DNA of 22,150 nt from JACKGW01 sp964586025 (GTDB lineage Bacteria; Planctomycetota; PLA2; JAEUHO01), in contig CAZPGF010000043.1 of the NCBI GenBank assembly GCA_964586025.1, positions 1-22,150 of the forward strand. Direction: 5' to 3'. Position numbers and translations under genes: made by a program. Positions 15,187 through 22,150 of this stretch are shown in pieces (position 1 is the stretch's first letter; each line of letters begins with the position of its first letter). The notes below the pieces were generated by a model. It was not told where the DNA came from. It saw only the letters and a list, made by a program, of their open reading frames with translations, and searched no databases.

Positions 15187-16404
15187 ATGCAGCGTACGCC
15201 ACCGAGTCTGCGCTACGACGGTCCCCGTCCGCGGCTGATGGCCTTGATCGAGGCGAGTCGCGCGCTCGCGGCGACGCCCGATCGGACCGTGCTCTTGCGC
15301 CGCATCCTCGACCTCTCGACCCGCCACGTCGGGGCGGAGCGAGGCGCCCTCTTCGTCGTGGACTCGGAGCGCGGCGGCCTCGTCGCGTCCATCTTCCACG
15401 GCGACGAGGTGGCCGAGATCCACGTCGGACCCGGGCGAGGACTCGTCGGCGAGGTCGTCCAGTCGGGACGTCCGATCCGCGTCGCCGACGCCTACCTCGA
15501 TGCGCGCTTCGATCGCAGCATCGATGCGGCGACCGGCTACCTGACGCGCAGCGTCCTCGTCGTCCCGCTGCTCGGAACGGACGGCGCCCGGTTCGGCGCG
15601 CTGGAGGTCCTGAACAAGCGCGATGCCGACGAATTCGACGCGGACGACGAGTCGTTCCTGGAGGCGTTCGCCGCCCAGGCCGCCGTCGCGCTCGAGACCG
15701 CGCGGCTCGTCGAGGAGCGGCTGCGCGAGGCGCGACTCGCCGGGATCGGCCAGGTTGCCGCCACGCTCGTCCACGACCTGCGCGGACCGCTCTCGGGTCT
15801 GATGGGGTACGCGGCCCTTCTCGAGCGGGAACCGCCGGCCGAGATGCGCGCCGAGCTCTTCGAGGGCCTGCGGCGGCAGGGCCGCCGCATGGAGCAGATG
15901 GTGCGCGACATCCTCCGCTACGTGCGGGGCGAGGAGCGCTTCCTCTTCGCGAAGACCGATGTCGACGAACTGCTCTCGCACACCGCAGCGGACCTCGCCG
16001 CCGCGCACCACGACGCGCCGGTCACGATCCGCGCCGAGCCGTCGTGTGTCGGCGCCGCGCGCGTCGATCCGATCGCACTTCGGCGCGCGCTCGACAACGT
16101 CGTGCGCAACGGCATCGAGGCGCTCGACGGACGCGCCGGCGAGGTTGTCCTGCGCGCGCGGCGCGACGGCGACGACCTGCGCATCGAGGTCACCGACTCG
16201 GGCAAGGGGATTCCGGACGCGATGCGCGAACGGCTGTTCACCCCGTTCGCGACCGCCGGCAAGCGCGAGGGCACCGGCCTCGGTCTCGAACTCGTCCGCC
16301 GCGTGATCGAGGGACACACCGGTCGCATCGACGTCGAGAGCGCCCCCGGCGCCGGGACCACGATCGCGCTGATCGTTCCGATCGCGGGCCCTCAGAGCGA
16401 CTGA
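15187..16404 (+). CDS. GAF-domain sensor histidine kinase
   Basis: The protein has 405 residues. Residues ~15-170 form a GAF domain (GAERGALFVVD, GRGLVGEVVQSGRPIRVADA, VLVVPLLGTDG, GALEVLNK). A short linker follows, then a HisKA dimerisation helix with the phospho-acceptor in VHDLRGPLSGL (H196). The HATPase domain has an N-box NVVRNGIEAL (N308), G1 DSGKGIP (D337), an F-box LFTPFAT and G2 GTGLGLEL near 362. All kinase motifs look intact. No transmembrane segment is present, so it should be a soluble cytoplasmic kinase sensing a ligand or redox state through GAF. No response regulator is encoded in the window, making it an orphan here. It diverges from the HEAT-repeat gene and its 3' end overlaps the convergent RNA methyltransferase gene by 13 nt. 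Confidence 0.93.
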   Translation: MQRTPPSLRYDGPRPRLMALIEASRALAATPDRTVLLRRILDLSTRHVGAERGALFVVDSERGGLVASIFHGDEVAEIHVGPGRGLVGEVVQSGRPIRVADAYLDARFDRSIDAATGYLTRSVLVVPLLGTDGARFGALEVLNKRDADEFDADDESFLEAFAAQAAVALETARLVEERLREARLAGIGQVAATLVHDLRGPLSGLMGYAALLEREPPAEMRAELFEGLRRQGRRMEQMVRDILRYVRGEERFLFAKTDVDELLSHTAADLAAAHHDAPVTIRAEPSCVGAARVDPIALRRALDNVVRNGIEALDGRAGEVVLRARRDGDDLRIEVTDSGKGIPDAMRERLFTPFATAGKREGTGLGLELVRRVIEGHTGRIDVESAPGAGTTIALIVPIAGPQSD

Positions 16405-16949
16405 CGACGTCGCTCGTAGAGCACGAGCGCGACGCAGACGGCGACGTTCAGGCTGTTCGTCACGCCCTCGACCGGCAGGGCAACGACCTCGTCGGCCATT
16501 GCCAACAGCGCGTCACGGACGCCCGCCCGTTCGTGGCCGAAAACGAGCACCGTGCGGTCCCCGAACGACGCGCGCGCCGGATCCACGGCATCGCGCGTCT
16601 GCTCGACCACCACGACCCGCCAACCGGCGCGGCGAAGGCGGCGCACGCCCGGGCTTGGGTCGCTGACCGCCCGCCAGGGGACCGTCTCGAGGCTCCCCCC
16701 CACCGCGGTCTTCGCGATGCGACCGTCCGCTCGGGGACTCGAACCGGGATGCGGGGTGATGCCGCCGAGCCAGAGCGCCCGAACGTTCGCCGTGTCGGCG
16801 ACCCGGAACACGAGTCCGACGTTGTACGCGGAACGGATGTCGTCGAGGACGACGACGACCGAGCGTCGCGCGGCCGGTTCCGGGGAGCGCAGCGCGCGCT
16901 CGAGGACGAGGTCCTCGGTCACGCGTCGCTCGCCCCCGACCCGCTTCAT
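16392..16949 (-). CDS. SpoU/TrmH-family RNA 2'-O-methyltransferase
   Basis: The protein has 185 residues from the ATG at 16949, which overlaps the upstream gene's TGA (ATGA). It is a SPOUT-fold enzyme that methylates ribose 2'-OH groups of tRNA or rRNA with SAM. All three SpoU motifs are present: motif 1 DDIRSAYNVGLVFRVAD (N43), motif 2 LVFGHERAGV (E140, R141) and motif 3 LPVEGVTNSLNVAVCVALVL (N165, N168), which builds the trefoil knot. The middle segment GGITPHPGS and AKTAVGGSLETVPW are usual for small TrmH-like proteins. It lacks the extra N-terminal RNA-binding domain of RlmB-type enzymes, so it resembles TrmH/TrmL size classes. The exact nucleotide target cannot be deduced. It is probably co-transcribed with the membrane protein gene just upstream. 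Confidence 0.9.
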   Translation of the reverse strand: MKRVGGERRVTEDLVLERALRSPEPAARRSVVVVLDDIRSAYNVGLVFRVADTANVRALWLGGITPHPGSSPRADGRIAKTAVGGSLETVPWRAVSDPSPGVRRLRRAGWRVVVVEQTRDAVDPARASFGDRTVLVFGHERAGVRDALLAMADEVVALPVEGVTNSLNVAVCVALVLYERRRQSL

Positions 16950-18214
16950 GCCGCGCCGTCGGTCGGCCCGGCGACCGGTTCCCCGGCCAGCGCGTCGCGA
17001 ATCGCGGACAGCGTCGCCGCGTCCTCCTCGGAGCGTTCCGTGCCCGTCCCGACGGGCGAGAGCCGGTGCAGGAGGTCGGATGCGACGACGGTGAACACCA
17101 GCATCATGCCGAACAGGTGGATGCCGACCCTCAGGAGGTCCTCGATGCCGAGCATCGTCTTCGTCGCGCCGTTCGGATCGTCCTCGAGCCCGAAGAGCGT
17201 ATAGCCGAACAGGGTCGTGCGGTTCATCACCAGCAGCAGGCCGACCGCACCGAGCACGACCAGCCATCGCGAGGCGACGCGGATGCGGCGGACCGCGGTC
17301 GAAGCGGCCCCCGCGGTCATGGGTCGGGACATCGCGGCGCAGTGGAGTCCGGTCAGGAGCGGCGCACCGAGCAGCAGCGCGGCGACGACGGGAAGAGCCC
17401 ACGACTCGAGGATGCCCTGGGCGACCACGAGGAGCACGACGAGGTAGAGGGCGTTCAGGGGGCCCGCGGCGGCCGCGGCGACCGGACCGAGCGAGCGCGT
17501 GGGCAGCCCCGTCTTCATCGTCAGTCCCGCGCGGAACAACCCCGGGAAGACCGACAGAAGGGCGGGCAACGCCTCCATCAACAGCATCACCAGCACCATC
17601 ATGCGCACGAGTTCGGCGGTCAGCATGACCTGCGGCGAGGCGCGGTCGATGCCGTCGGGGGGATCGAGAATCAACGATCCCCACGGGATCAGCAGGAACA
17701 GCAGCGGACCACCGAGCGCGACGAGCCAGCCGCGCGCGATCTGCTTCGAGGCCCGCCCGGGTCGCGCGCCGCCGTGGGCGAGCGCCGCGACGATCTCATA
17801 GACCAGGTAGCCGGCGGCGAGCACCTTCGCGAGCATCGGGATGTACAGCACCCAGAGCCGCAGGTTCTCTTCGGGCTTGGTCTCGGCGAGGTTGGAGATC
17901 CAGTCGATGATGCCGATCACGAAGCTGATCGCGAGCAGCCAGACGGCGAGGCGCAGCGTGCTCGCTCGCCACGCGAAGTGATCCTGCGCACGCGCGTCGA
18001 CGACGGCCGGGGTGGCGGCGGCCTGGGCGGCGCGCTCGTCGGCGGACGCGCGGATCCGCGTCAGATCCGACGACGACGTCCGCTTGAAGTCGGTGCCCAA
18101 CGTCTTGCCGAGCCCCCGTACGAAGGGGCCGATGAGCCCCGACCTCGTCGGAGGGGAGGAGCCGCCGGGAGTCACCGCACCACCCGCGTCTGCGCGCGTT
18201 GCCTCTTCGCTCAT
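16946..18214 (-). CDS. Polytopic membrane protein of unknown function
   Basis: The protein has 422 residues from the ATG at 18214, with GGAGG 5 nt upstream. An in-frame open stretch back to 18301 lacks a comparable start. The first ~85 residues are polar and probably cytoplasmic, including FVRGLGKTLGTDFKRTSSSD. Hydrophobic segments follow at about 87-107, 120-145, 162-183, 198-230, 243-290 (two spans), 314-330 and 363-380, about eight spans in total. The C-terminal ~40 residues are acidic and polar. No family motif is recognised, and the repeated short hydrophobic blocks give no hint of transport or catalysis. It is translationally coupled to the TrmH-like gene (ATGA overlap); such coupling often just reflects compact packing. 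I would leave it as a hypothetical integral membrane protein. Confidence 0.8.
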   Translation of the reverse strand: MSEEATRADAGGAVTPGGSSPPTRSGLIGPFVRGLGKTLGTDFKRTSSSDLTRIRASADERAAQAAATPAVVDARAQDHFAWRASTLRLAVWLLAISFVIGIIDWISNLAETKPEENLRLWVLYIPMLAKVLAAGYLVYEIVAALAHGGARPGRASKQIARGWLVALGGPLLFLLIPWGSLILDPPDGIDRASPQVMLTAELVRMMVLVMLLMEALPALLSVFPGLFRAGLTMKTGLPTRSLGPVAAAAAGPLNALYLVVLLVVAQGILESWALPVVAALLLGAPLLTGLHCAAMSRPMTAGAASTAVRRIRVASRWLVVLGAVGLLLVMNRTTLFGYTLFGLEDDPNGATKTMLGIEDLLRVGIHLFGMMLVFTVVASDLLHRLSPVGTGTERSEEDAATLSAIRDALAGEPVAGPTDGAA

Positions 18215-18266
18215 GGCGCCCTCCGCCCAGGAAAGCGTATGCGCCCCGAGTCGGACGGCAAGAACC

Positions 18267-18298
18267 CAGCGGGCCGGAACAGCCGTTCCGGCCCGCTG
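18267..18298 (-). terminator. Intrinsic terminator hairpin, distal of two
   Basis: CAGCGGGCCGGAAC (18267-18280) and GTTCCGGCCCGCTG (18285-18298) make a perfect 14-bp stem with a 4-nt loop. On the minus strand it is followed by GGTTCTTGCC. It lies ~56 nt after the stop of the giant repeat-protein gene and before the ribosome-binding site of the next minus-strand gene, so it insulates the two transcripts. Confidence 0.72.
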
Positions 18299-18316
18299 CA
18301 ACGAGGAGGCGGTCGA

Positions 18317-18342
18317 CGCGTCGGCCCCGAAGGGCCGACGCG
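18317..18342 (-). terminator. GC-rich hairpin with UUCG tetraloop, proximal of two terminators
   Basis: CGCGTCGGCCC (18317-18327) pairs perfectly with GGGCCGACGCG (18332-18342). On the minus strand the loop reads TTCG closed by a C-G pair, the extra-stable C(UUCG)G tetraloop. It begins 11 nt after the stop codon of the giant repeat-protein gene. No T-tract follows directly, so it may act in tandem with the distal hairpin or protect the mRNA 3' end. Confidence 0.6.
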
Positions 18343-18353
18343 ACTTCAGCGCG

Positions 18354-21300
18354 TCACTGGTTCGCGATGCAGACGTCCTGACGGTACGAGTCCGTCTTCA
18401 CGCCGTCGATCTTGCCCTTGATCCAAGCGCCGACGGTCCGCGGATCCTTCGCCCAGCAACACGGACGGTCGAGGCGGACGGTCACGGTCCAGTAGCAGTG
18501 ACAGAACCCCTCGATGGCGTGTTCGACGCCCAGATCGATCGTCCGATCGACCGCGAGGATCGTCAGGTACCCGCCGTCGCTGGTCTTCTCACCCGCCCAC
18601 GAGTCGCCGTCGAAGACGAGGCGCAACGTGTCGAGCGGAAGGTCGGCGCCGTCGGCGGCCACCACGACGTCGATCGCGCGGGCGTCGCCGTCCTTGAACC
18701 AGTCGCACGGACCGTTCGCGTTCAGGCGGAGCGTCACCGGTTCGCATCCCGGATCGCGCGGGCCGCGGCAGGCCTTCCAGCCGTCCTCCCCGAGGATCTC
18801 GAGCGCAAGGAAGCGCGCCCCGCACTCGCCGGTCGGGAGCCACTGGTACATGTCCTCGCCCGCACCCTTGCACGGGGCCAGCGGCGTGCAGCCTTCGTGG
18901 AACGTGAACCAGGTGCCGGGACGGATCGTCTCGGCGCGCCAGGTCACGTGCCCGACGGCGGTGTCGTCACCGAGGCGGACCGTCAGCATCTGCGGGGTCT
19001 CGGGGAGGTAGCCGTCGCCCTGCGCCGTCAGGCGGATGCGCGTGCGCACCGCACCCCACGGCGTCCACTCCATCGAGAGGACACGGATGACGCCCGTGAC
19101 GCCCGACCGCTCCAGCGGACCCTCCACGTTGGCGAGCGTGTCGAGGCTGTCGACCAGGACGAGCGCGTCGCCGAAGACGTTCGAGAGCGAGATCTGGAAC
19201 GGCAGGTACCCGCCGTCGGCCGGCGCGTCGCAGACGTAGAGGTCCACCTCGACGTCCGCCTCACGAACCCGACCTTCGCAGGACGGGATCCGCGGGCAGC
19301 CCTCGCATGCGTTGATCAGGCACTCGCCGTCCTCACCGCAGCGGAGCGTCAGCGGGCATTCGAAGATGTCGCACTTCGCCATGCCGAGGTGGTGCTGGAA
19401 GCCGCCGACGTAGATCACGTAGCGACCCGGCTCCATGTCCTCGAAGCAGACACGACCGTTGGCGTCGGTCCAGGCGTCCTTCAGGTAGCCGTCGAGGTCG
19501 TCCGCGCGCCGGATGAAGACGTGGGCGCCCTCGAGCCAGCGGTCCACGCCGGGCGTGAACACGTGGTCGCAATGACCGAGCGGCTCGATGTAGACCTGTG
19601 CGCACGCCTTGAGCACGCAGTCCTCTTCCAGGCAGTAGGCGAAGTCGAGGTAGTTCAACCCGCCCGCCTCCGCGCCGTTCGCGGGGACCACGACGGTCCA
19701 GAACAGCGGCGTCGGTCCGGTCGTGCCCGCCAGCAGCGCCGCGTTCGCCGGGGTGTCGGCAACGCGCGTCGAGTAGGTCGCGCCGAGTTCGAGCCCCGCG
19801 AACGAGTACCGCCCGTCGGGACCCGTCAGCGTCGTGTCCACCACGACGCCTTCCCGCACGAGTTCGACGAGCACGCCGAGAACCGGCGTATCGACGCCCG
19901 GATGCCAGTTGCCGTCGCAGTCGGGCTCACCCGGCTCGATGAACACGCGGCCCGAGAGTTCGCGCAGGCAGTAGCCGAAGTCGAGTCCCGTCAGCGGATC
20001 GGCCGTGCCGGGGGTCACCGTCCACGAGAGCGGCGTCGGGCCGCTCGCACCGGCCAGCAGCGCTTCGTTCGCGGGCGTGTCGGCGACACGCGTCGTGTAC
20101 GCCACGCCGCCCTCCAACTCGTCGAACGAGTAGAAGCCGACGGCGTTCGTCGTCGTGGTATCGACGACGACCTCGTTCACCACGAGCTCGATCAGCACGC
20201 CGGGGACCGGCGCGTCGACCCCGGGGTGGTAGACCCCGTCGCAATCGACCGTCGGACCCGAGATGTAGACGGTGCCCGAGAGTTCGGACGTCGAGCAGTA
20301 GGCGAAGTCGAGGTTGTTCAACGCGGCGGCCGCGGCGCCCGACGCCGGGATCGCAACCGTCCAGTTCAGCGGCGTCGGTCCCGTCTTGCCGGCCAGGATC
20401 AACGCATTCGCGGGGGTGTTCGCGACGCGCGTCGTGTACGACTCGCCGAGGATCAGCCCGGTGAACACGTACCGACCGTCCGCCCCCGTCAACGTGGTGC
20501 CGACCACGCCGCCGTTGTGGACGAGCTCGATCAGCAGTCCCGGGATCGGCGTATCGACGCCCGGATGCCAGGTGCCGTCGCAGTCCGGGTGGCCGGGCTC
20601 GTAGAACACGCGACCGGAGATCTCACGCAGGCAGTAGCCGAAGTCGAGCCCCGTGAGCACGTCGTTCGTGCCCGGCGTGACCGTCCACGAGGTCGGCGTC
20701 GGGCCCGTCATGCCCGTCAGCAGCAGGTTGTTCGCCGGCGTGTTCGCGACACGCGTCGTGTAGGCGACGCCGTTCGAGAGGTTGCCGAACGAGTAGAACC
20801 CGTTGGCGTCGGTGATGTCCGTCGCGATCACGATGCCGTTCGAGACGAGCTCGACGAGCACACCGGGGATCGGCGTGTCCACGCCCGGGTGATAGACCCC
20901 GTCGCAGTCCACGTGCGGCAGGCTCTTGTAGACCGTGCCGGACAGGTCACGCAGCTCGCAGTACTCGAAGTCGAGCCCGGTGAGCGTGGCGACCGCGTCC
21001 GCGCCGAGCGCCGGAACGATGACCGTGTGAAGGGGCGGCGTGGGACCGGACTTGCCGGCCAGGATGAGCGCGTTCGCAGGCGTGTTGGCGACGCGCGTCG
21101 AGTAGGTCGCGCCCAGTTCGAGGCCGTCGAACTCGTAGAAGCCGGCGGCGTTCGCCGTCGTCGTCTCCACGACGGCGCCGTTGCGGACGAGTTCGATCAG
21201 GAGCCCCGGGATCGGGACGTCCACGCCGGGGTCGTAGACCCCGTCGCAGTCCTCCGTCTTCGGCGCGTAGAAGACCGTGCCGCTCAACTTGCGCAGGCAG

Positions 21301-22150
21301 TACGCGAAGTCGAGGCCCGTCAGCGGGTCGTTCGTGCCCGGGGTCACCGTGCGCTGCGTCGGCGTCGGCCCGCTCATGCCGGCGAGGATCGCCGCGTTGC
21401 CGGGGTTGTTCGCCGGCCGCACCGTGTACGCAACGCCCGGCGTCAGGCCGGAGAACGCGTACATGCCCTGGGCGTTCGTCGTGGTGGTCTTGACGACGAC
21501 ACCGTTCGCGACGAGTTCGACCACGAGACCCGGGATCGGAACGTCGACACCCGAGTCGTACTCGCCGTCGCAGTCCTCGGTCGGGGGCGCGTAGAAGAAG
21601 CGGCCCGAGAGTTCCTTCAGGCAGTAGGCGAAGTCCAGGTCCTGGCGCGATCCGGTGTTGCCCGGGAGGATCGTCCACGAGGGCGGCGTGGGCCCGGCGG
21701 CGGCGCCGAGGATCGCGGCGTTCGCCGGGGTGTTCGCGACGCGGGTCGTGACCTGCAGATCCGGGCGAACCGGCGAGAAGGCGTAGCGCCCGCTCGCGTC
21801 GGTGAACGTCGTGGCGACCACGGAGCCGCCCTGCACGAGTTCGATCAGGAGCCCGACGACCGGCGTGTCGATGGCCGGCTCGTAGACCCCGTCGCAGTCG
21901 GCGTCGGGTCCCTCGAGGAACACGCGACCGCCGATCTCCCGGACGCAGTAGGCGAAGTCGAGACCGCCGACCGTTTCGCCCGGCGGCAGATCGACCTGGT
22001 ACTGGGTCGGGGACGGACCCGCGGCGTGGCCGAGCAGCAGCGCGTTGCCGGGCGACGTCGCCACGCGGACGACGTAGGCGAGGCCCGCCGTGAGGTCGGT
22101 GAACGCGTAGGAGCCGTCGGCTGCCGTCGATGTCGTCGCGATGACGTTCC
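18354..22150 (-). CDS. Giant secreted SdrD-B-like repeat protein, C-terminal part (5' end outside the window)
   Basis: The frame is open to the window edge, so at least 1,264 residues are present and the N-terminus with any signal peptide is missing. The first two-thirds (19632-22150) are tandem ~108-113-residue beta-sandwich repeats of the SdrD B/Cna-B type: SGRVF at the start, an acidic calcium-loop-like DCDGVYHPGVDTPIPG, GLLIELV, GRYxFxGL, TRVANTPAN and a closing LDFAYC. An eighth, divergent domain (about 19270-19630) contains GRVCFEDMEPGRYVIYVGG. The last ~420 residues are Cys-rich with no recognised family (ECPLTLRCGEDGEC, PCDWFKDGDARAIDVVV, CHCYWTVTV). No sortase LPxTG or PEP-CTERM signal is seen at the end, DVCIANQ. 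SdrD-B repeats are found in surface adhesins, where calcium rigidifies the rod. A cell-surface or extracellular role is inferred. Two hairpins follow the stop. Confidence 0.85.
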   Translation of the reverse strand, partial: NVIATTSTAADGSYAFTDLTAGLAYVVRVATSPGNALLLGHAAGPSPTQYQVDLPPGETVGGLDFAYCVREIGGRVFLEGPDADCDGVYEPAIDTPVVGLLIELVQGGSVVATTFTDASGRYAFSPVRPDLQVTTRVANTPANAAILGAAAGPTPPSWTILPGNTGSRQDLDFAYCLKELSGRFFYAPPTEDCDGEYDSGVDVPIPGLVVELVANGVVVKTTTTNAQGMYAFSGLTPGVAYTVRPANNPGNAAILAGMSGPTPTQRTVTPGTNDPLTGLDFAYCLRKLSGTVFYAPKTEDCDGVYDPGVDVPIPGLLIELVRNGAVVETTTANAAGFYEFDGLELGATYSTRVANTPANALILAGKSGPTPPLHTVIVPALGADAVATLTGLDFEYCELRDLSGTVYKSLPHVDCDGVYHPGVDTPIPGVLVELVSNGIVIATDITDANGFYSFGNLSNGVAYTTRVANTPANNLLLTGMTGPTPTSWTVTPGTNDVLTGLDFGYCLREISGRVFYEPGHPDCDGTWHPGVDTPIPGLLIELVHNGGVVGTTLTGADGRYVFTGLILGESYTTRVANTPANALILAGKTGPTPLNWTVAIPASGAAAAALNNLDFAYCSTSELSGTVYISGPTVDCDGVYHPGVDAPVPGVLIELVVNEVVVDTTTTNAVGFYSFDELEGGVAYTTRVADTPANEALLAGASGPTPLSWTVTPGTADPLTGLDFGYCLRELSGRVFIEPGEPDCDGNWHPGVDTPVLGVLVELVREGVVVDTTLTGPDGRYSFAGLELGATYSTRVADTPANAALLAGTTGPTPLFWTVVVPANGAEAGGLNYLDFAYCLEEDCVLKACAQVYIEPLGHCDHVFTPGVDRWLEGAHVFIRRADDLDGYLKDAWTDANGRVCFEDMEPGRYVIYVGGFQHHLGMAKCDIFECPLTLRCGEDGECLINACEGCPRIPSCEGRVREADVEVDLYVCDAPADGGYLPFQISLSNVFGDALVLVDSLDTLANVEGPLERSGVTGVIRVLSMEWTPWGAVRTRIRLTAQGDGYLPETPQMLTVRLGDDTAVGHVTWRAETIRPGTWFTFHEGCTPLAPCKGAGEDMYQWLPTGECGARFLALEILGEDGWKACRGPRDPGCEPVTLRLNANGPCDWFKDGDARAIDVVVAADGADLPLDTLRLVFDGDSWAGEKTSDGGYLTILAVDRTIDLGVEHAIEGFCHCYWTVTVRLDRPCCWAKDPRTVGAWIKGKIDGVKTDSYRQDVCIANQ
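19632..22150 (-). repeat. Tandem SdrD-B-like coding repeats: seven complete units plus one partial
   Basis: Unit boundaries are set at the Tyr-Cys codons that end each repeat. Those codons start (plus-strand coordinates) at 19632, 19968, 20295, 20631, 20958, 21297, 21621 and 21945. Unit lengths are therefore 336, 327, 336, 327, 339, 324 and 324 nt, all in frame, plus 206 nt of an eighth unit cut by the window edge. Odd and even units form two subtypes. One ends with an Ala-rich linker such as PANGAEAGGLNYLDFAYC; the other ends with VTPGTNDPLTGLDF. Two-unit sums are exactly 663 nt three times in a row. Confidence 0.93.

Noticed and set aside
19632..22150. Regular ~330-nt periodicity suggestive of a CRISPR-like or non-coding tandem array
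   Set aside because: The period is a multiple of three, the frame is open throughout, and each unit encodes a recognisable SdrD-B-type domain, so these are protein repeats.

Overview
This is a GC-rich window (roughly 70% G+C by eye, not computed) from a bacterial chromosome. It carries sixteen protein-coding genes on both strands and no tRNA, rRNA, CRISPR array or transposase gene that I can see. The mix is a long HrpA-type helicase, a TldD/TldE pair, HEAT-repeat and SdrD-B-like repeat proteins, many GTG starts and very tight gene ends. It would fit Planctomycetota or another deep-branching GC-rich Gram-negative lineage, but nothing in the window settles the taxonomy.

Layout. (1) 1-4764, nucleic-acid maintenance: the 3' part of hrpA overlaps by 8 nt a MutS-family ATPase with N-terminal membrane segments. 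The Fpg/MutM DNA glycosylase gene converges on it with a 100-nt antisense overlap. (2) 4881-8191: a small membrane protein, then on the minus strand tldD-tldE (ATGA overlap), encoding a heterodimeric metalloprotease. (3) 8291-10895: a tightly overlapped three-gene ABC-2 exporter of the COG4586/COG4587/COG3694 type. (4) 10874-13368: a minus-strand SAM methyltransferase and a divergent NodU/CmcH-type carbamoyltransferase. (5) 13369-13851: an intergenic region with a MITE-like element bounded by 35-bp inverted repeats, plus a terminator hairpin. (6) 13852-16404: an exported HEAT-repeat protein diverging from an orphan GAF-histidine kinase. (7) 16392-18214: a SpoU/TrmH RNA methyltransferase translationally coupled to a polytopic membrane protein. 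(8) 18354-22150: the 3' part of a giant secreted repeat protein, followed by two terminator hairpins.

How the genes may work together. The exporter genes form one operon, and tldD-tldE form another. The TldD/E protease, exporter, methyltransferase and carbamoyltransferase lie side by side. This could reflect tailoring and export of a small product, but no precursor peptide or biosynthetic core enzyme is visible, so the idea is weak.

The most unusual structures are three. The giant protein has an indel-free 663-nt higher-order repeat (three copies of a two-domain unit), each domain carrying a regularly placed cysteine pair. The intergenic region holds the MITE-like inverted-repeat element. 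The HEAT gene is followed by a protein-like out-of-frame extension that ends just before its terminator.
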